Assembly: GCF_001570565.1 (NCBI RefSeq)
Contig: NZ_BBXE01000016.1
Span: forward strand, 62,001-126,000
Origin: Herbidospora yilanensis
GTDB lineage: Bacteria; Actinomycetota; Actinomycetes; Streptosporangiales; Streptosporangiaceae
Direction: 5' to 3'
DNA length: 64,000 bases
Position 1 is the stretch's first letter. Every line of letters begins with the position of its first letter. Below the pieces are notes generated by a model. The model had not been told where the DNA came from. It did not search any database and saw only the letters and a list, made by a program, of their open reading frames with translations. This document shows positions 43,539-51,762 of the stretch, in pieces. The position numbers and the translations under genes are program-made.

Positions 43539-44864
43539 GTGACGAATGAGACGGATCACGGTCGGACACCCGCGACCCACGGGTCACGCATCGATGCCTA
43601 CGTCGATCGGTACGCCGCACGAGCTACCGGGATGGTCGCCTCCGAGATCCGAGCTCTGTTCGCCGTCGCCTCGCGCCCCGAAGTGGTCTCGCTGGCCGGC
43701 GGCATGCCCTACGTCACGGCGCTCCCCCTCGACGTGGTCGGCGAACTGGTCGCCGACCTGGTCAACCGCCGCGGTCCCGAAGCCCTGCAATACGGCTCGG
43801 GCCAGGGTGACCCCGCACTGCGCGAGCAGATCTGCGAGGTCATGCGCATGGAGGGCATCGACGCGGGCGCCGACGACGTCGTCGTCACGGTGGGCTCGCA
43901 GCAGGCACTCGATCTGATCACCCGCATCTTCGTCGACCCCGGCGACATCGTCCTCGCCGAAGGTCCGTCCTACGTGGGCGCCCTGGGCACCTTCTCGGCC
44001 TACCAGGCCAAGGTCGTCCACATCGCCATGGACGACCAGGGCCTCGTGCCCGAGTCCCTGGCCCAGACGATCTACGCGCTCCAGGCCTCCGGCCAGCGCA
44101 TCAAGTTCCTCTACACGATCCCGACCTTCCAGAACCCGGCCGGCGTCACCCTGAACCTGGTCCGCCGCCGGCAGGTCCTGGAGATCTGCCAGAAGGCCGG
44201 CATCCTGGTGGTCGAAGACAACCCCTACGGCCTGCTGGGCTTCGACGGCGAGCCGCTGCGCGCCCTGCGCGCCGACGACCCCGACGGGGTGGTCTACCTG
44301 GGTTCGTTCTCCAAGACCCTGGCCCCGGGCTTCCGCGTCGGCTGGGCCCTGGCGCCCCACGCCATCCGGCAGAAGCTCGTGCTGGCCATGGAGTCGGCGG
44401 TCCTGTCCCACTCGACGTTCACCCAGTTGGCCGTCGGCCAATACCTGGCGACGCAGCCGTGGCGGGAGCAGATCAAGACTTTCCGCGAGCTCTACCGCGA
44501 ACGCCGCGACGCCCTCCTCGGCGCACTTGAGACGCTGATGCCCAAGGGCTGCACCTGGACCAAACCCGCGGGCGGGTTCTTCGTGTGGATGACCCTCCCC
44601 GAGGGCCTCAACTCGAAGGCCATGCTTCCCCAGGCCGTGGACAAACGTGTCGCCTTCGTCCCCGGCACGGGCTTCTACGCCGACGGCTCGGGATCCCGGC
44701 ACATGCGCCTGTCCTACTGCTACCCGCAGCCCGACCGCATCCGCGAAGGCGTCCGGCGTCTCGCCGGGGTCATCGAAGAAGAACTCCGCACGATGGAGAT
44801 GTTCGGCACCCGCTCCAGGGGCGGTCACACCGGGGTGGACACACCCGGTCCAGACCTCGCCTGA
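43539..44864 (+). CDS. PLP-dependent aminotransferase (class I/II, 2-aminoadipate type)
   Basis: A 441-residue fold-type I enzyme related to the aminotransferase half of MocR proteins and to 2-aminoadipate transaminases, without a DNA-binding domain. VVSLAGGMPYVTALP is the N-terminal substrate loop, GSQQALDLI and VVEDNPYGLLGFDGE contact PLP, and the PLP Lys is in GSFSKTLAPGFRVGW. GTG 43539 has GGAGG 6 nt upstream; earlier starts add an unlike extension. A 14-bp hairpin follows, then ddl. Substrate unknown. Confidence 0.85.
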   Translation: MTNETDHGRTPATHGSRIDAYVDRYAARATGMVASEIRALFAVASRPEVVSLAGGMPYVTALPLDVVGELVADLVNRRGPEALQYGSGQGDPALREQICEVMRMEGIDAGADDVVVTVGSQQALDLITRIFVDPGDIVLAEGPSYVGALGTFSAYQAKVVHIAMDDQGLVPESLAQTIYALQASGQRIKFLYTIPTFQNPAGVTLNLVRRRQVLEICQKAGILVVEDNPYGLLGFDGEPLRALRADDPDGVVYLGSFSKTLAPGFRVGWALAPHAIRQKLVLAMESAVLSHSTFTQLAVGQYLATQPWREQIKTFRELYRERRDALLGALETLMPKGCTWTKPAGGFFVWMTLPEGLNSKAMLPQAVDKRVAFVPGTGFYADGSGSRHMRLSYCYPQPDRIREGVRRLAGVIEEELRTMEMFGTRSRGGHTGVDTPGPDLA

Positions 44865-44868
44865 TCCT

Positions 44869-44902
44869 CTGTACGGCTAGCCTGTTCGGGCTAGCCGTAC
44901 AG
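44869..44902. promoter_or_regulatory. Perfect 14-bp hairpin between the aminotransferase gene and ddl
   Basis: CTGTACGGCTAGCC and GGCTAGCCGTACAG with a 6-nt loop TGTTCG. It starts 4 nt after the aminotransferase stop codon and ends 21 nt before the ddl start, with no T tract. Terminator, attenuator or binding site cannot be told apart. Confidence 0.6.
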
Positions 44903-44923
44903 GAATCGGAGAAAGGCCGGGCT

Positions 44924-45874
44924 ATGAGCGATCTCGGGCACGTGCTCGTACTGGCAGGAGGACTGTCCTACGAGCGGGAGGTCTCCATCCGGTCCGGACG
45001 ACGGGTGGCCGAAGTCCTGCGTGCCCAAGGGGTCGACGTGGAGACGCGCGACACCGACTCCTCCCTGGTTCCCTCCGTGCTCGCCGACCGGCCCACGGCC
45101 GTGTTCGTGACCCTGCACGGCGGGGCCGGGGAAGACGGGGCGATCAGAACCGTCCTGGAGCTTCTAGGCGTGCCCTACGTGGGCGCGGCTCCCGACGCCT
45201 GCCGGGTGGCCTTCGACAAGCCGACGGCGAAGGCCGTGGTGCGGTCGTGGGGCTTGAACACTCCTGACTCCGTTTCACTCCCCAAGGAGACCTTTCACGA
45301 CCTGGGGGCTTCCGCGGTGCTTGCACGGATCGTCGACTCTCTGGGGTTGCCGCTCTTCGTGAAACCCTCTCGCGGGGGGTCGGCGTTGGGGGCCTCCATC
45401 GTGCGGTCGGCCGAGGAGCTGCCGGCGGCGATGGTGGGGTGTTTCGCCTACGGGGACACGGCGCTGATCGAGACGTACATCGAGGGCGTCGAGGTCGCCG
45501 TGTCCGTGGTGGACCTGGGGGAGGGACCCGTCGCGTTGCCTCCCGTGGAGATCGTGCCTGACGGCGGGGTTTACGACTACGCGGCTCGGTACACGGCCGG
45601 GCGGACTGAATTCTTCGCGCCTGCCCGGCTCGGGGATGAGGCGATGGCGGCGTGTGAGGCCATGGCGGTGGCGGCGCATTCGGCGCTGGGGTTGCGGGAT
45701 GTGTCGCGGACGGACCTGATCGTTGATGGCGACGGGAAGCCGTGGTTCCTTGAGGTGAACGTGGCTCCTGGGATGACGGAGACTTCGCTGTTGCCTATGG
45801 CGGCTGAGGCGGCTGGGAAGGACCTGGGGGCGCTCTGCCGGGGGTTGCTGGAGATTGCGGCTCGCCGGGGGTGA
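44924..45874 (+). CDS. ddl: D-alanine-D-alanine ligase
   Basis: A 316-residue ATP-grasp ligase that makes the D-Ala-D-Ala end of peptidoglycan precursors. It has VLAGGLSYEREVSIRSG, TLHGGAGEDG, KPSRGGSALG (ATP loop), ARYTAGRTEFFAPA (omega-like loop) and FLEVNVAPGMTE (metal site). It is about 40 residues shorter than many Ddl proteins, as in the DdlB branch. ATG 44924 follows GAGAAAGG. The second half uses more GCG/GGG/TTG codons than its neighbours. A second, longer ddl may exist elsewhere in the genome. Confidence 0.88.
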   Translation: MSDLGHVLVLAGGLSYEREVSIRSGRRVAEVLRAQGVDVETRDTDSSLVPSVLADRPTAVFVTLHGGAGEDGAIRTVLELLGVPYVGAAPDACRVAFDKPTAKAVVRSWGLNTPDSVSLPKETFHDLGASAVLARIVDSLGLPLFVKPSRGGSALGASIVRSAEELPAAMVGCFAYGDTALIETYIEGVEVAVSVVDLGEGPVALPPVEIVPDGGVYDYAARYTAGRTEFFAPARLGDEAMAACEAMAVAAHSALGLRDVSRTDLIVDGDGKPWFLEVNVAPGMTETSLLPMAAEAAGKDLGALCRGLLEIAARRG

Positions 45875-46023
45875 TCCGAGGTTTCCGGCGGGTGCTGTTC
45901 GGCGGTCCGGCGCATTCCTCTTAGGCGCGAGGGGGTTCCTGGTGTATCTCTGGGATCGCGGCCGGGCCGACGTGAGGTAGTGGTCGACAGTCATTCGATT
46001 CGGGCGGCGTCCGGTCGGCCTGC

Positions 46024-46101
46024 TCTCTTGCCGGGGTCTCTTTGCCCGGGTCTCTTTGCCCGGGGTCTCCTTGCCGTGGTCTCCTTGCCGATGCCGCCTT
46101 G
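46024..46101. repeat. Degenerate tandem repeat, about five 14-15 bp units
   Basis: Units such as TCTCTTGCCGGGG, TCTCTTTGCCCGGG, TCTCTTTGCCCGGGG, TCTCCTTGCCGTGG and TCTCCTTGCCGATG follow one another. The region does not code for a recognisable protein on either strand. Confidence 0.7.
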
Positions 46102-46244
46102 CCGGGCTGCCACGGCGAACGCCCACGCCGAGCACTGTGATCGCCAACTCGGGGGTCTCTTAACCGGCTGGCTTCGATCGCGTCGGCCTGTCCTCCGGCG
46201 TTGATTCGCTTTGGGCTTGTAGGCGCTGTCAGGCCTGACCTGGG

Positions 46245-46274
46245 GGTCAGCGTGGGAGGACGCTGACCTAGGCT
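46245..46274 (+). promoter_or_regulatory. Inverted repeat and -10 element before threonine aldolase
   Basis: GGTCAGCGT and ACGCTGACC (perfect 9 bp, 6-nt spacer) end directly at the -10 hexamer TAGGCT (46269-46274), which is 6 nt before the GTG start. A dimeric regulator bound here would cover the promoter. Confidence 0.5.
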
Positions 46275-46280
46275 TGGCGG

Positions 46281-47312
46281 GTGGTTCATGCGAAAAGTTT
46301 TGGTAGTGACAATCACGCGGGTGTTCATCCCGAGGTGATGGCAGCGGTTGTGGCGGCCAACGACGGTGACACGCTCCCCTATGGCAGCGATCCCTGGACG
46401 GCCGACATGGAGAGCGCCGTCAGGGAGGTCTTCGGGGAGCAGGCGCAGGGTTACGCCATGTTCAACGGGACCGGTGCCAACGTGGTGGGGCTGGGGTTGA
46501 TGCTGCGGCCGTACGACGGGGTGATCTGCCCGGCCAGCGCGCACATCAACGGCAACGAGGCCGGCGCGGCCGAGAGGATTCTCGGGACGAAGCTGCTCAC
46601 CGTGGCGACGGACGACGGGAAGCTTTGCCCATCCGACGTGCTCGGTCAGCTCGGCGCGATGGGCAACGAACACCTGTCGCAGCCCCGGGTGGTGTCCATT
46701 TCTCAGGTGACCGAGTGCGGGACGGTCTACACGCCTGAGGAGATCGCGGCGCTGGCGGAGGTCGTCCATGAGAACGGTCTCTTCCTCCACATGGACGGAG
46801 CCAGGCTCGCCAACGCGGCCGCCGAACTCGGCTGCGGCCTGGCGGACATCACGACCGCCGTCGGCGTGGACGTCCTCAGCTACGGCGCGACCAAGAACGG
46901 CGCCCTGGGGGCCGAGGCGTTGATCGTGTTGCGGCCGGAGCTGGCGCCTGGGGCGCTATTCCTTCGCAAGCAGGGCATGCAGCTTGCTTCAAAGATGCGG
47001 TACGTCTCTCCTCAGATCACCGCCCTGCTGCGTGGCGACCTGTGGCTGCGGAACGCCTCACACGCCAACGCGATGGCACATCGGCTGGCTGACGGGGTGG
47101 CTTCGGTGGTGAAGTTCCGGTACGAGGTTCAGTCGAACGCGGTGTTCCCCGTGCTGCCAGAGAAGGCGATCGCGTACCTGATGGAGAGGTTCACCTTCGG
47201 GCACTGGGATCGGGCTGGGGGAGTCGTGCGGTGGGTGACCGCCTTCGACACGACCGAGGATGATGTCGATGCGCTGATCGCGGCTACGCATGAGGCGCTT
47301 AGTTTCACGTGA
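46281..47312 (+). CDS. Low-specificity L-threonine aldolase family protein
   Basis: A 343-residue fold-type I PLP enzyme. It has FGSDNHAGVHPEV, MFNGTGANVVGL, FLHMDGARLANAAAELG and the PLP Lys in SYGATKNGALGAEA. Members split L-threonine or allo-threonine into glycine and acetaldehyde; some act on other beta-hydroxy amino acids. GTG start, probably leaderless. The stop codon lies inside a parS site (47301-47316), so the last residues SFT are encoded by parS DNA. Confidence 0.88.
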   Translation: MVHAKSFGSDNHAGVHPEVMAAVVAANDGDTLPYGSDPWTADMESAVREVFGEQAQGYAMFNGTGANVVGLGLMLRPYDGVICPASAHINGNEAGAAERILGTKLLTVATDDGKLCPSDVLGQLGAMGNEHLSQPRVVSISQVTECGTVYTPEEIAALAEVVHENGLFLHMDGARLANAAAELGCGLADITTAVGVDVLSYGATKNGALGAEALIVLRPELAPGALFLRKQGMQLASKMRYVSPQITALLRGDLWLRNASHANAMAHRLADGVASVVKFRYEVQSNAVFPVLPEKAIAYLMERFTFGHWDRAGGVVRWVTAFDTTEDDVDALIAATHEALSFT

Positions 47313-47316
47313 AACA
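47301..47316. promoter_or_regulatory. parS site 1
   Basis: AGTTTCACGTGAAACA matches the 16-bp chromosomal parS (TGTTTCACGTGAAACA) at 15 of 16 positions and overlaps the end of the threonine aldolase gene. Confidence 0.92.
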
Positions 47317-47415
47317 TCGCGGTGGGGCCGGCTTGGAGTTCGGGCTGGCCCCATCTTGATGCTCGCCATGGTCGCTGCACCGACTGTTCTGCGCGGCCTG
47401 CGAGCATCCTTGTCC

Positions 47416-47674
47416 TTAGGGACGGACAAGGCAACGTGCCGCACACGGCTGAAGCGCCGGTCGACGGTCGTGCATGCGTTCTCCTCTTGGGCAGGCGCCC
47501 TAGGTGCAGACAGTGCGAGGCATTGGCGACTTAGTCAGGTTCGACTTTCAGAGCGGCTTTGGCGTTTTGGCGGTAGATGCCGATGGGCTCTTGGGCGTGA
47601 GGGCCAGATTCTCTGTGCCGATGTTCTTCTAGGTCGGCATCATCCCCGAGTGCGGCTGCCCGAGGTCTATTGAG
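47416..47674 (-). pseudogene. Possible remnant of a two-gene unit
   Basis: On the minus strand an open stretch without start ends in IGIYRQNAKAALKVEPD and a TAA (47533-47531). After 55 nt comes AAGAGGAG, 5 nt, then ATG CAC GAC (47475) of a second frame that stops after 19 codons. Stop, strong ribosome binding site and start in this order look like the joint of two former genes. Families not recognised. Confidence 0.25.
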
Positions 47675-47696
47675 TCAGGCGCCTATCCCGTCGCGA

Positions 47697-47712
47697 TGTT
47701 TCACGTGAAACC
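47697..47712. promoter_or_regulatory. parS site 2
   Basis: TGTTTCACGTGAAACC matches parS at 15 of 16 positions, in non-coding DNA. Confidence 0.92.
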
Positions 47713-48086
47713 GCGGACTGGCAGCGGCGCATCTGCGATGTCGCCGAGGGCAGCACAAGGCAGGTGCAGATTTACATCACTCCGCGGGCGTGGCCGAGTT
47801 CCTTCTCCATGTGTCACACGCCTGTCAACGACGGCTGAATGTGGGGATCTGGCCCACATCTCGTGATCGTTACGCCCCCCTTGAGCAGGGCCGCGTTCTG
47901 TGATCACGGCACGGGTGCGATCATCCCGGGTTGGACGTGCTTCTTCCGCACCTCGCCGGGAACCCGATGGAAGCCCGCCGTCCCCTGGGGTTCGGACGAC
48001 CTGAAGTGACGAGGTAACCAACCGAGTCCTTGTGCAATTCTCGTCGCCCCCCGAACCTTTCCCGGCGGCGGCCCGTCTCACCAGTC

Positions 48087-48650
48087 ATGATTAAGCGGAT
48101 TATTACCCTCGCCGCCGTCGTCACGGCCTTGGGCGCCTTGGCGCCCGCCACGGCACAGGCGTCAGCCGGGCAGGTGCTCAAGCTGCGTAAGGGACTGACC
48201 ATCACCCTGCCGTACGCGTGGAAGGTGCACGGCAAGGGCGACTTCATCTACGTGGTCGCCGGTAAGTGCAAGAAGCTCCATGAGCCCGGCTGCCACCAAT
48301 TCTCGATCTATGGCCCGAAGGGCATCGCTATAGGGAATGAACTGTTCAATCCCTACACGGGCAAGTCGCCCTACTACCCTGCCACCGACGTGCAGCCGTG
48401 CCCGCTGAACGCGAAGTGGAGCTACGGTGGCGGTGTCAAGCTCCTCAAGTCCGGCTATCGCGAGATCGGCAAGGGGCACAAGGCGCAGTACCGCGCCTGG
48501 CAGATCAAGTGCGTCGAGAACGACTCGTCCAAGGTGAGGGCAACCTTCATCCAGCGTGAGTGGCTGCTGCCGAAGTCCAAGATTCTTATCGTCGACAAGT
48601 TCAGCACTGCCGGCCTGCCCAAGGTACTCACGAACGCGGTCTGGCGCTGA
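48087..48650 (+). CDS. Secreted protein, unknown function
   Basis: A 187-residue protein with a clear signal peptide (MIKRIITLAAVVTALGALAPATAQA, cleavage near AQA-SA). The mature part is basic with four Cys (in GKCKKLHEPGC, VQPCPL and QIKCVEND), suggesting two disulfides, and many Tyr, Lys and Gly. I do not recognise the family. It has lower GC than its neighbours and lies in a gene-poor zone between parS sites, next to an insertion-sequence remnant. ATG 48087 is preferred because it puts the signal peptide at the N-terminus; no clear ribosome binding site is visible. Confidence 0.6.
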   Translation: MIKRIITLAAVVTALGALAPATAQASAGQVLKLRKGLTITLPYAWKVHGKGDFIYVVAGKCKKLHEPGCHQFSIYGPKGIAIGNELFNPYTGKSPYYPATDVQPCPLNAKWSYGGGVKLLKSGYREIGKGHKAQYRAWQIKCVENDSSKVRATFIQREWLLPKSKILIVDKFSTAGLPKVLTNAVWR

Positions 48651-48689
48651 CCGATCCGCTGATCGCCGGCGCTCAGGTACCTCACTCCC
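48651..48689. other. Short gap before the transposase remnant
   Basis: Nothing recognised; on the minus strand the frame of the remnant runs on for a few codons but no longer looks like a transposase. Confidence 0.3.
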
Positions 48690-49094
48690 AGGCGCTGGTG
48701 GAGGTGGGGTTTGAACGGGTCGAGCTTGCTGGCCCGCGGAGTCTGCCAGCGCCCCTCCACGAGTTCCTGCCCGGTGGCGGCGCGGGGCATGGCGTTGAAC
48801 GGTGTGACGGCCCCAGCCGAGCCGGCGGGCGATGCCCCGGATCCCGTGTCCTTCCTCGATCAGGTGATGGACCAGGGCATGATGCCGCTGCGCTCGTTCG
48901 GCTAACTTCCCTGTCGGATCCGTACTGTTCGGTTCTGCGACCGAGCCGAGCGGCGTGGCTGTGATCGGCTCGGCCGGTTCAGGTTCGGGGACGCGTAGGC
49001 AGTCGCGGTGGCGGGCGACGCAGCGTTCTACGGCCTTGCCCAAGTTCTGCGACAGATGGAACCGGTCGGCGACCTGGGCGGCGTCCGGCGCTCC
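48690..49094 (-). pseudogene. ISL3-family transposase remnant
   Basis: The minus strand codes for recognisable pieces of an ISL3-type DDE transposase: APDAAQVADRFHLSQNLGKA and AVERCVARH, then an HTH piece (HHLIEEGHGIRGIARRLGW), and after a frameshift near 48785 RAATGQELVEGRWQ and SKLDPFKPHLHQR. The N-terminal zinc finger, most of the catalytic domain and the terminal repeats are missing, so the element is dead. It is truncated at both ends and sits between the secreted-protein gene and parB. Confidence 0.75.
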
Positions 49095-49533
49095 TAAGGA
49101 TCGAGACGACCAGATTCAGCCGTTCGAAGCAGACAATCTCATGACGCCAGGGACTTACTCATCGGCCGACGGCATCGAACCTCACATACTTACAGTTCTG
49201 TGCGAACAGACGAAGCGGAGCTCGGTCGAGCCATCGCCAACCACGGCGCACGCCCGTCAGCGCCCCCGAGGCCCCAACACCGCCGTGGGTCGGAGCGGCC
49301 CAGCCGGAAGGCCACAGCAAATTGCATCCCTCTCCTTCCCACCTCGCCGTAGCCAGCAAGGCATGCCCCTACGAACCCTGTAGCCCTGCTGTGGCACCTT
49401 GCGGGCAACCCGAGTCCTGCAAAGTGACTTCGACCGCCGCCCTCTGTTTCACGTGAAACAGAGGCTAGTCCTCCCGCTCTGGACAACCAGCCGCCTGAAG
49501 GGCTCCAGCCCCAAGACGTCCCCGCTACACAAA
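49095..49533. other. Intergenic region with parS 3
   Basis: No supported gene in about 440 bp. It contains a perfect parS and leads to the parB terminator. Confidence 0.6.
49445..49460. promoter_or_regulatory. parS site 3 (perfect)
   Basis: TGTTTCACGTGAAACA is an exact parS. The palindrome extends to CCTC and GAGG on both sides (49441-49464), giving a 24-bp perfect palindrome. Confidence 0.97.
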
Positions 49534-49567
49534 CAAGCTCCCCCGGACCCACGTCCGAGGGAGCTTG
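49534..49567 (-). terminator. Terminator after parB
   Basis: CAAGCTCCC and CGGAC pair with GTCCG and GGGAGCTTG. It lies 14 nt beyond the parB stop on the minus strand, is followed there by TTTG, and touches parS site 4. Confidence 0.75.
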
Positions 49568-49581
49568 TTTCACGTGAAACC
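49566..49581. promoter_or_regulatory. parS site 4
   Basis: TGTTTCACGTGAAACC matches parS at 15 of 16 positions and directly abuts the parB stop codon. Confidence 0.94.
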
Positions 49582-50555
49582 TAGTCGTTCTCCTGCTCTC
49601 GTATCTGGTTGGCCGCGTCCGGTGCCATCGTTCCGATGATGCGCTCAAGGTCGTCGATCGTGGAGAACTCCACCACGATCCGCCCCTTCCGACGCCCTAA
49701 ATCGACCTTCACCTTGGTCTCGAAGTGATCCGACAGCCGATCCGCCAGCGTCCGCAGCGCCGGTGCCACCGGCTGCTTCGTTCTCGGTTTCCGGGGAGCG
49801 GGACCGGCGGTCGCCTCCCCCAGCGAGACGATCTCCTCCACCGTCCGGACCGTCATGCCCTCCTGGACGATCCGGGTCGCCAGGCGCTCCTGCGCCTCCG
49901 GGTTGTCCAGGGACAGCAGGGCCCTCGCGTGGCCGGGGGTGATCGAGCCGCCCGCCAAGCGGCGCTGGACGTTCGGGGGGAGGTTCAGCAGGCGCAGCGT
50001 GTTGGTGATGTGGGAGCGGGAGCGGCCGATCTTCTTGGCCAGTTGCTCGTGGGTGGCGCCGAAGTCGTCGAGGAGCTGGCGGTAGGCGGCGCCTTCTTCC
50101 AGGGAGTTGAGCTGCTCTCGCTGGAGGTTCTCGATCAACGCCTCGCGCAGCATCTCGTCGTCGCCGGTGCTGCGGACGATCGCGGGGATGCGCTCCAGGG
50201 CGGCCAGGCGGCTGGCGCGCAGGCGGCGCTCGCCCATGATCAGTTCGAACTGGTCCTTGCCGTCTTCGTCGACGCCGGCGGCGCGGACGACGATCGGCTG
50301 GAGGAGGCCGACTTCCAGGATCGAGTCGGCCAGTTCGCGGATGCGTTCGTCGTCGAAGACGGTTCGGGGCTGGCGGCGGTTCGGGATGATCTGGGTGACG
50401 GCGATCTCGTGGAAGTAGGCCCCGGCCACCGGGATCAATTCCCGATCACCCGGTGGGGTGGGGGCCGGCACGCCGACGACCGACGGGTCGACGATGGGGC
50501 CGGTGGGGATGAGGGCTCCCAGACCCTTGCCGAGCCCCCGACGCTGCTGACTCAC
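49581..50555 (-). CDS. parB: Chromosome partitioning protein ParB
   Basis: A 324-residue CTP-dependent DNA clamp. It begins RRGLGKGLGALIP and has the CTP-binding box FELIMGERRLRASRLA, the parS-binding HTH (THEQLAKKIGRSRSHITNTLRLL) and a C-terminal dimer domain (KVDLGRRKGRIVVEF). It loads at the five parS sites of this window and organises the origin region for segregation. GTG start. It lies 112 nt downstream of parA. Confidence 0.97.
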   Translation of the reverse strand: MSQQRRGLGKGLGALIPTGPIVDPSVVGVPAPTPPGDRELIPVAGAYFHEIAVTQIIPNRRQPRTVFDDERIRELADSILEVGLLQPIVVRAAGVDEDGKDQFELIMGERRLRASRLAALERIPAIVRSTGDDEMLREALIENLQREQLNSLEEGAAYRQLLDDFGATHEQLAKKIGRSRSHITNTLRLLNLPPNVQRRLAGGSITPGHARALLSLDNPEAQERLATRIVQEGMTVRTVEEIVSLGEATAGPAPRKPRTKQPVAPALRTLADRLSDHFETKVKVDLGRRKGRIVVEFSTIDDLERIIGTMAPDAANQIREQEND

Positions 50556-50667
50556 CCTTGCTCCTCACCCGCACCGAAACGCCGCATGGCTGATCTCCGT
50601 CAGCCCGTCGTACCGAAACGCCGCGTCGTCTCTCAAACGCCGCGCACGATTGTAAGAGGCTACAGGT

Positions 50668-51609
50668 TCACGCTTCCGCGACAGCGGCACCGCGGTAGGC
50701 GATCTCTCGTGCCGCGTCCATGTAGGCCATCGCACCGCTCGAACCCGGGTCGTAGGTCATGACCGACTGGCCATAACTGGGCGCCTCGGACACCCGGACG
50801 CTCCGGGGGATGACCGCGTCGACCACGGTGGCGCCGAAGTGGGAGCGGACCTCCTCGGCCACTTGGGAAGCCAGGCGGGTGCGGCCGTCGTACATCGTCA
50901 GCAGGATGGTCGACACGTTCAGGGTCTGGTTCAGGTGGACGCGGACCAGCTCGACGTTCTGGAGGAGCTGGGTCAGGCCTTCCAGGGCGTAGTACTCGCA
51001 CTGGATGGGGATCAAGACTTCCTGCGCCGCGGCCAGCGCGTTGACCGTCAGCAGGCCCAGGGACGGCGGGCAGTCAATCAGGATGTAGTCCATCTGCGCC
51101 GACTCGTAGGCCGCGAACGCGCGCCTCAACCGGGTTTCACGGCCCACCATGGGCACCAGTTCGATCTCCGCGCCGGCCAGGTCGAGCGTGGCGGGAGCGC
51201 AGAACAGGCCCGGCATGTCCGGGACCTGGGTCACGATCGACTCCATCGGGAGGTCTTCCACGAGGACCTGATAAATGGAAGGTGTCCCGGCTCGGTGTTC
51301 GGTGGCCAAAGCCGTCGAGGCGTTGCCCTGTGGGTCGAGGTCGACCACGAGAACCCGCAGCCCGTGCATCGAGAGGGCCGCGGCCAGGTTGACGGCGCTG
51401 GTCGTCTTGCCCACCCCGCCCTTCTGGTTGCAAATGCAGATCACTCGGGTCTTGGGCGGGCGTGGCCAGTCGCCGTCGCGGCGGGCGGAGTATCCGACGG
51501 GGCCGTCGGCGGCCGGCTTGCCGGGCGCGGCTGTTTCACGTGAAACCACAGAACTCAGTGCCTCTCGAACCAGCGGGGAATCACCGGGGCTTAGCGGGGG
51601 CTGGGACAC
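50668..51609 (-). CDS. parA: Chromosome partitioning ATPase ParA
   Basis: A 313-residue deviant Walker ATPase. NQKGGVGKTTSAVNL (61-75) is the P-loop with signature Lys, VVDLDPQGNAS the switch and ILIDCPPSLGLLT Walker B. It has an N-terminal extension of about 53 residues. Codons for VVSRET (21-26) contain parS site 5. GTG start. It moves ParB-parS complexes. Downstream of rsmG on the same strand, as usual. Confidence 0.97.
   Translation of the reverse strand: MSQPPLSPGDSPLVREALSSVVSRETAAPGKPAADGPVGYSARRDGDWPRPPKTRVICICNQKGGVGKTTSAVNLAAALSMHGLRVLVVDLDPQGNASTALATEHRAGTPSIYQVLVEDLPMESIVTQVPDMPGLFCAPATLDLAGAEIELVPMVGRETRLRRAFAAYESAQMDYILIDCPPSLGLLTVNALAAAQEVLIPIQCEYYALEGLTQLLQNVELVRVHLNQTLNVSTILLTMYDGRTRLASQVAEEVRSHFGATVVDAVIPRSVRVSEAPSYGQSVMTYDPGSSGAMAYMDAAREIAYRGAAVAEA
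51532..51547. promoter_or_regulatory. parS site 5, inside parA
   Basis: TGTTTCACGTGAAACC matches parS at 15 of 16 positions and lies in the coding sequence of the ParA N-terminal extension. Confidence 0.94.
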
Positions 51610-51762
51610 CTTGGTCGTCCTTTCGACCGGCCGAGGCCGGTGGTTCGGAGCGGGAGTGCGGCCCCACCCCCATCAGGCCGCGCTCGTCGCGTCGCCGCGA
51701 GTCTTTCGGGTCGTCCCGGGTTGATTCAACAGGTCGTTCGATCGTTCCCGGTCCGACCGCGA

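Larger units (their letters stand above)
45875..46280. other. Intergenic region with short tandem repeats
   Basis: No gene is supported over these 406 bp. They hold a set of 14-15 bp tandem repeats (46024-46101) and an inverted repeat in front of the threonine aldolase gene, listed separately. Confidence 0.6.
47317..48086. other. Gene-poor region with parS 2 and decayed pieces
   Basis: No intact gene is supported over about 770 bp. It holds parS site 2 and the minus-strand remnant at 47416-47674. The GC content and codon pattern are less regular than in the flanks. Confidence 0.6.

Noticed and set aside
49190-49648. Minus-strand gene between the IS remnant and parB
   Set aside because: Runs through two parS sites and the parB terminator with no recognisable protein sequence.
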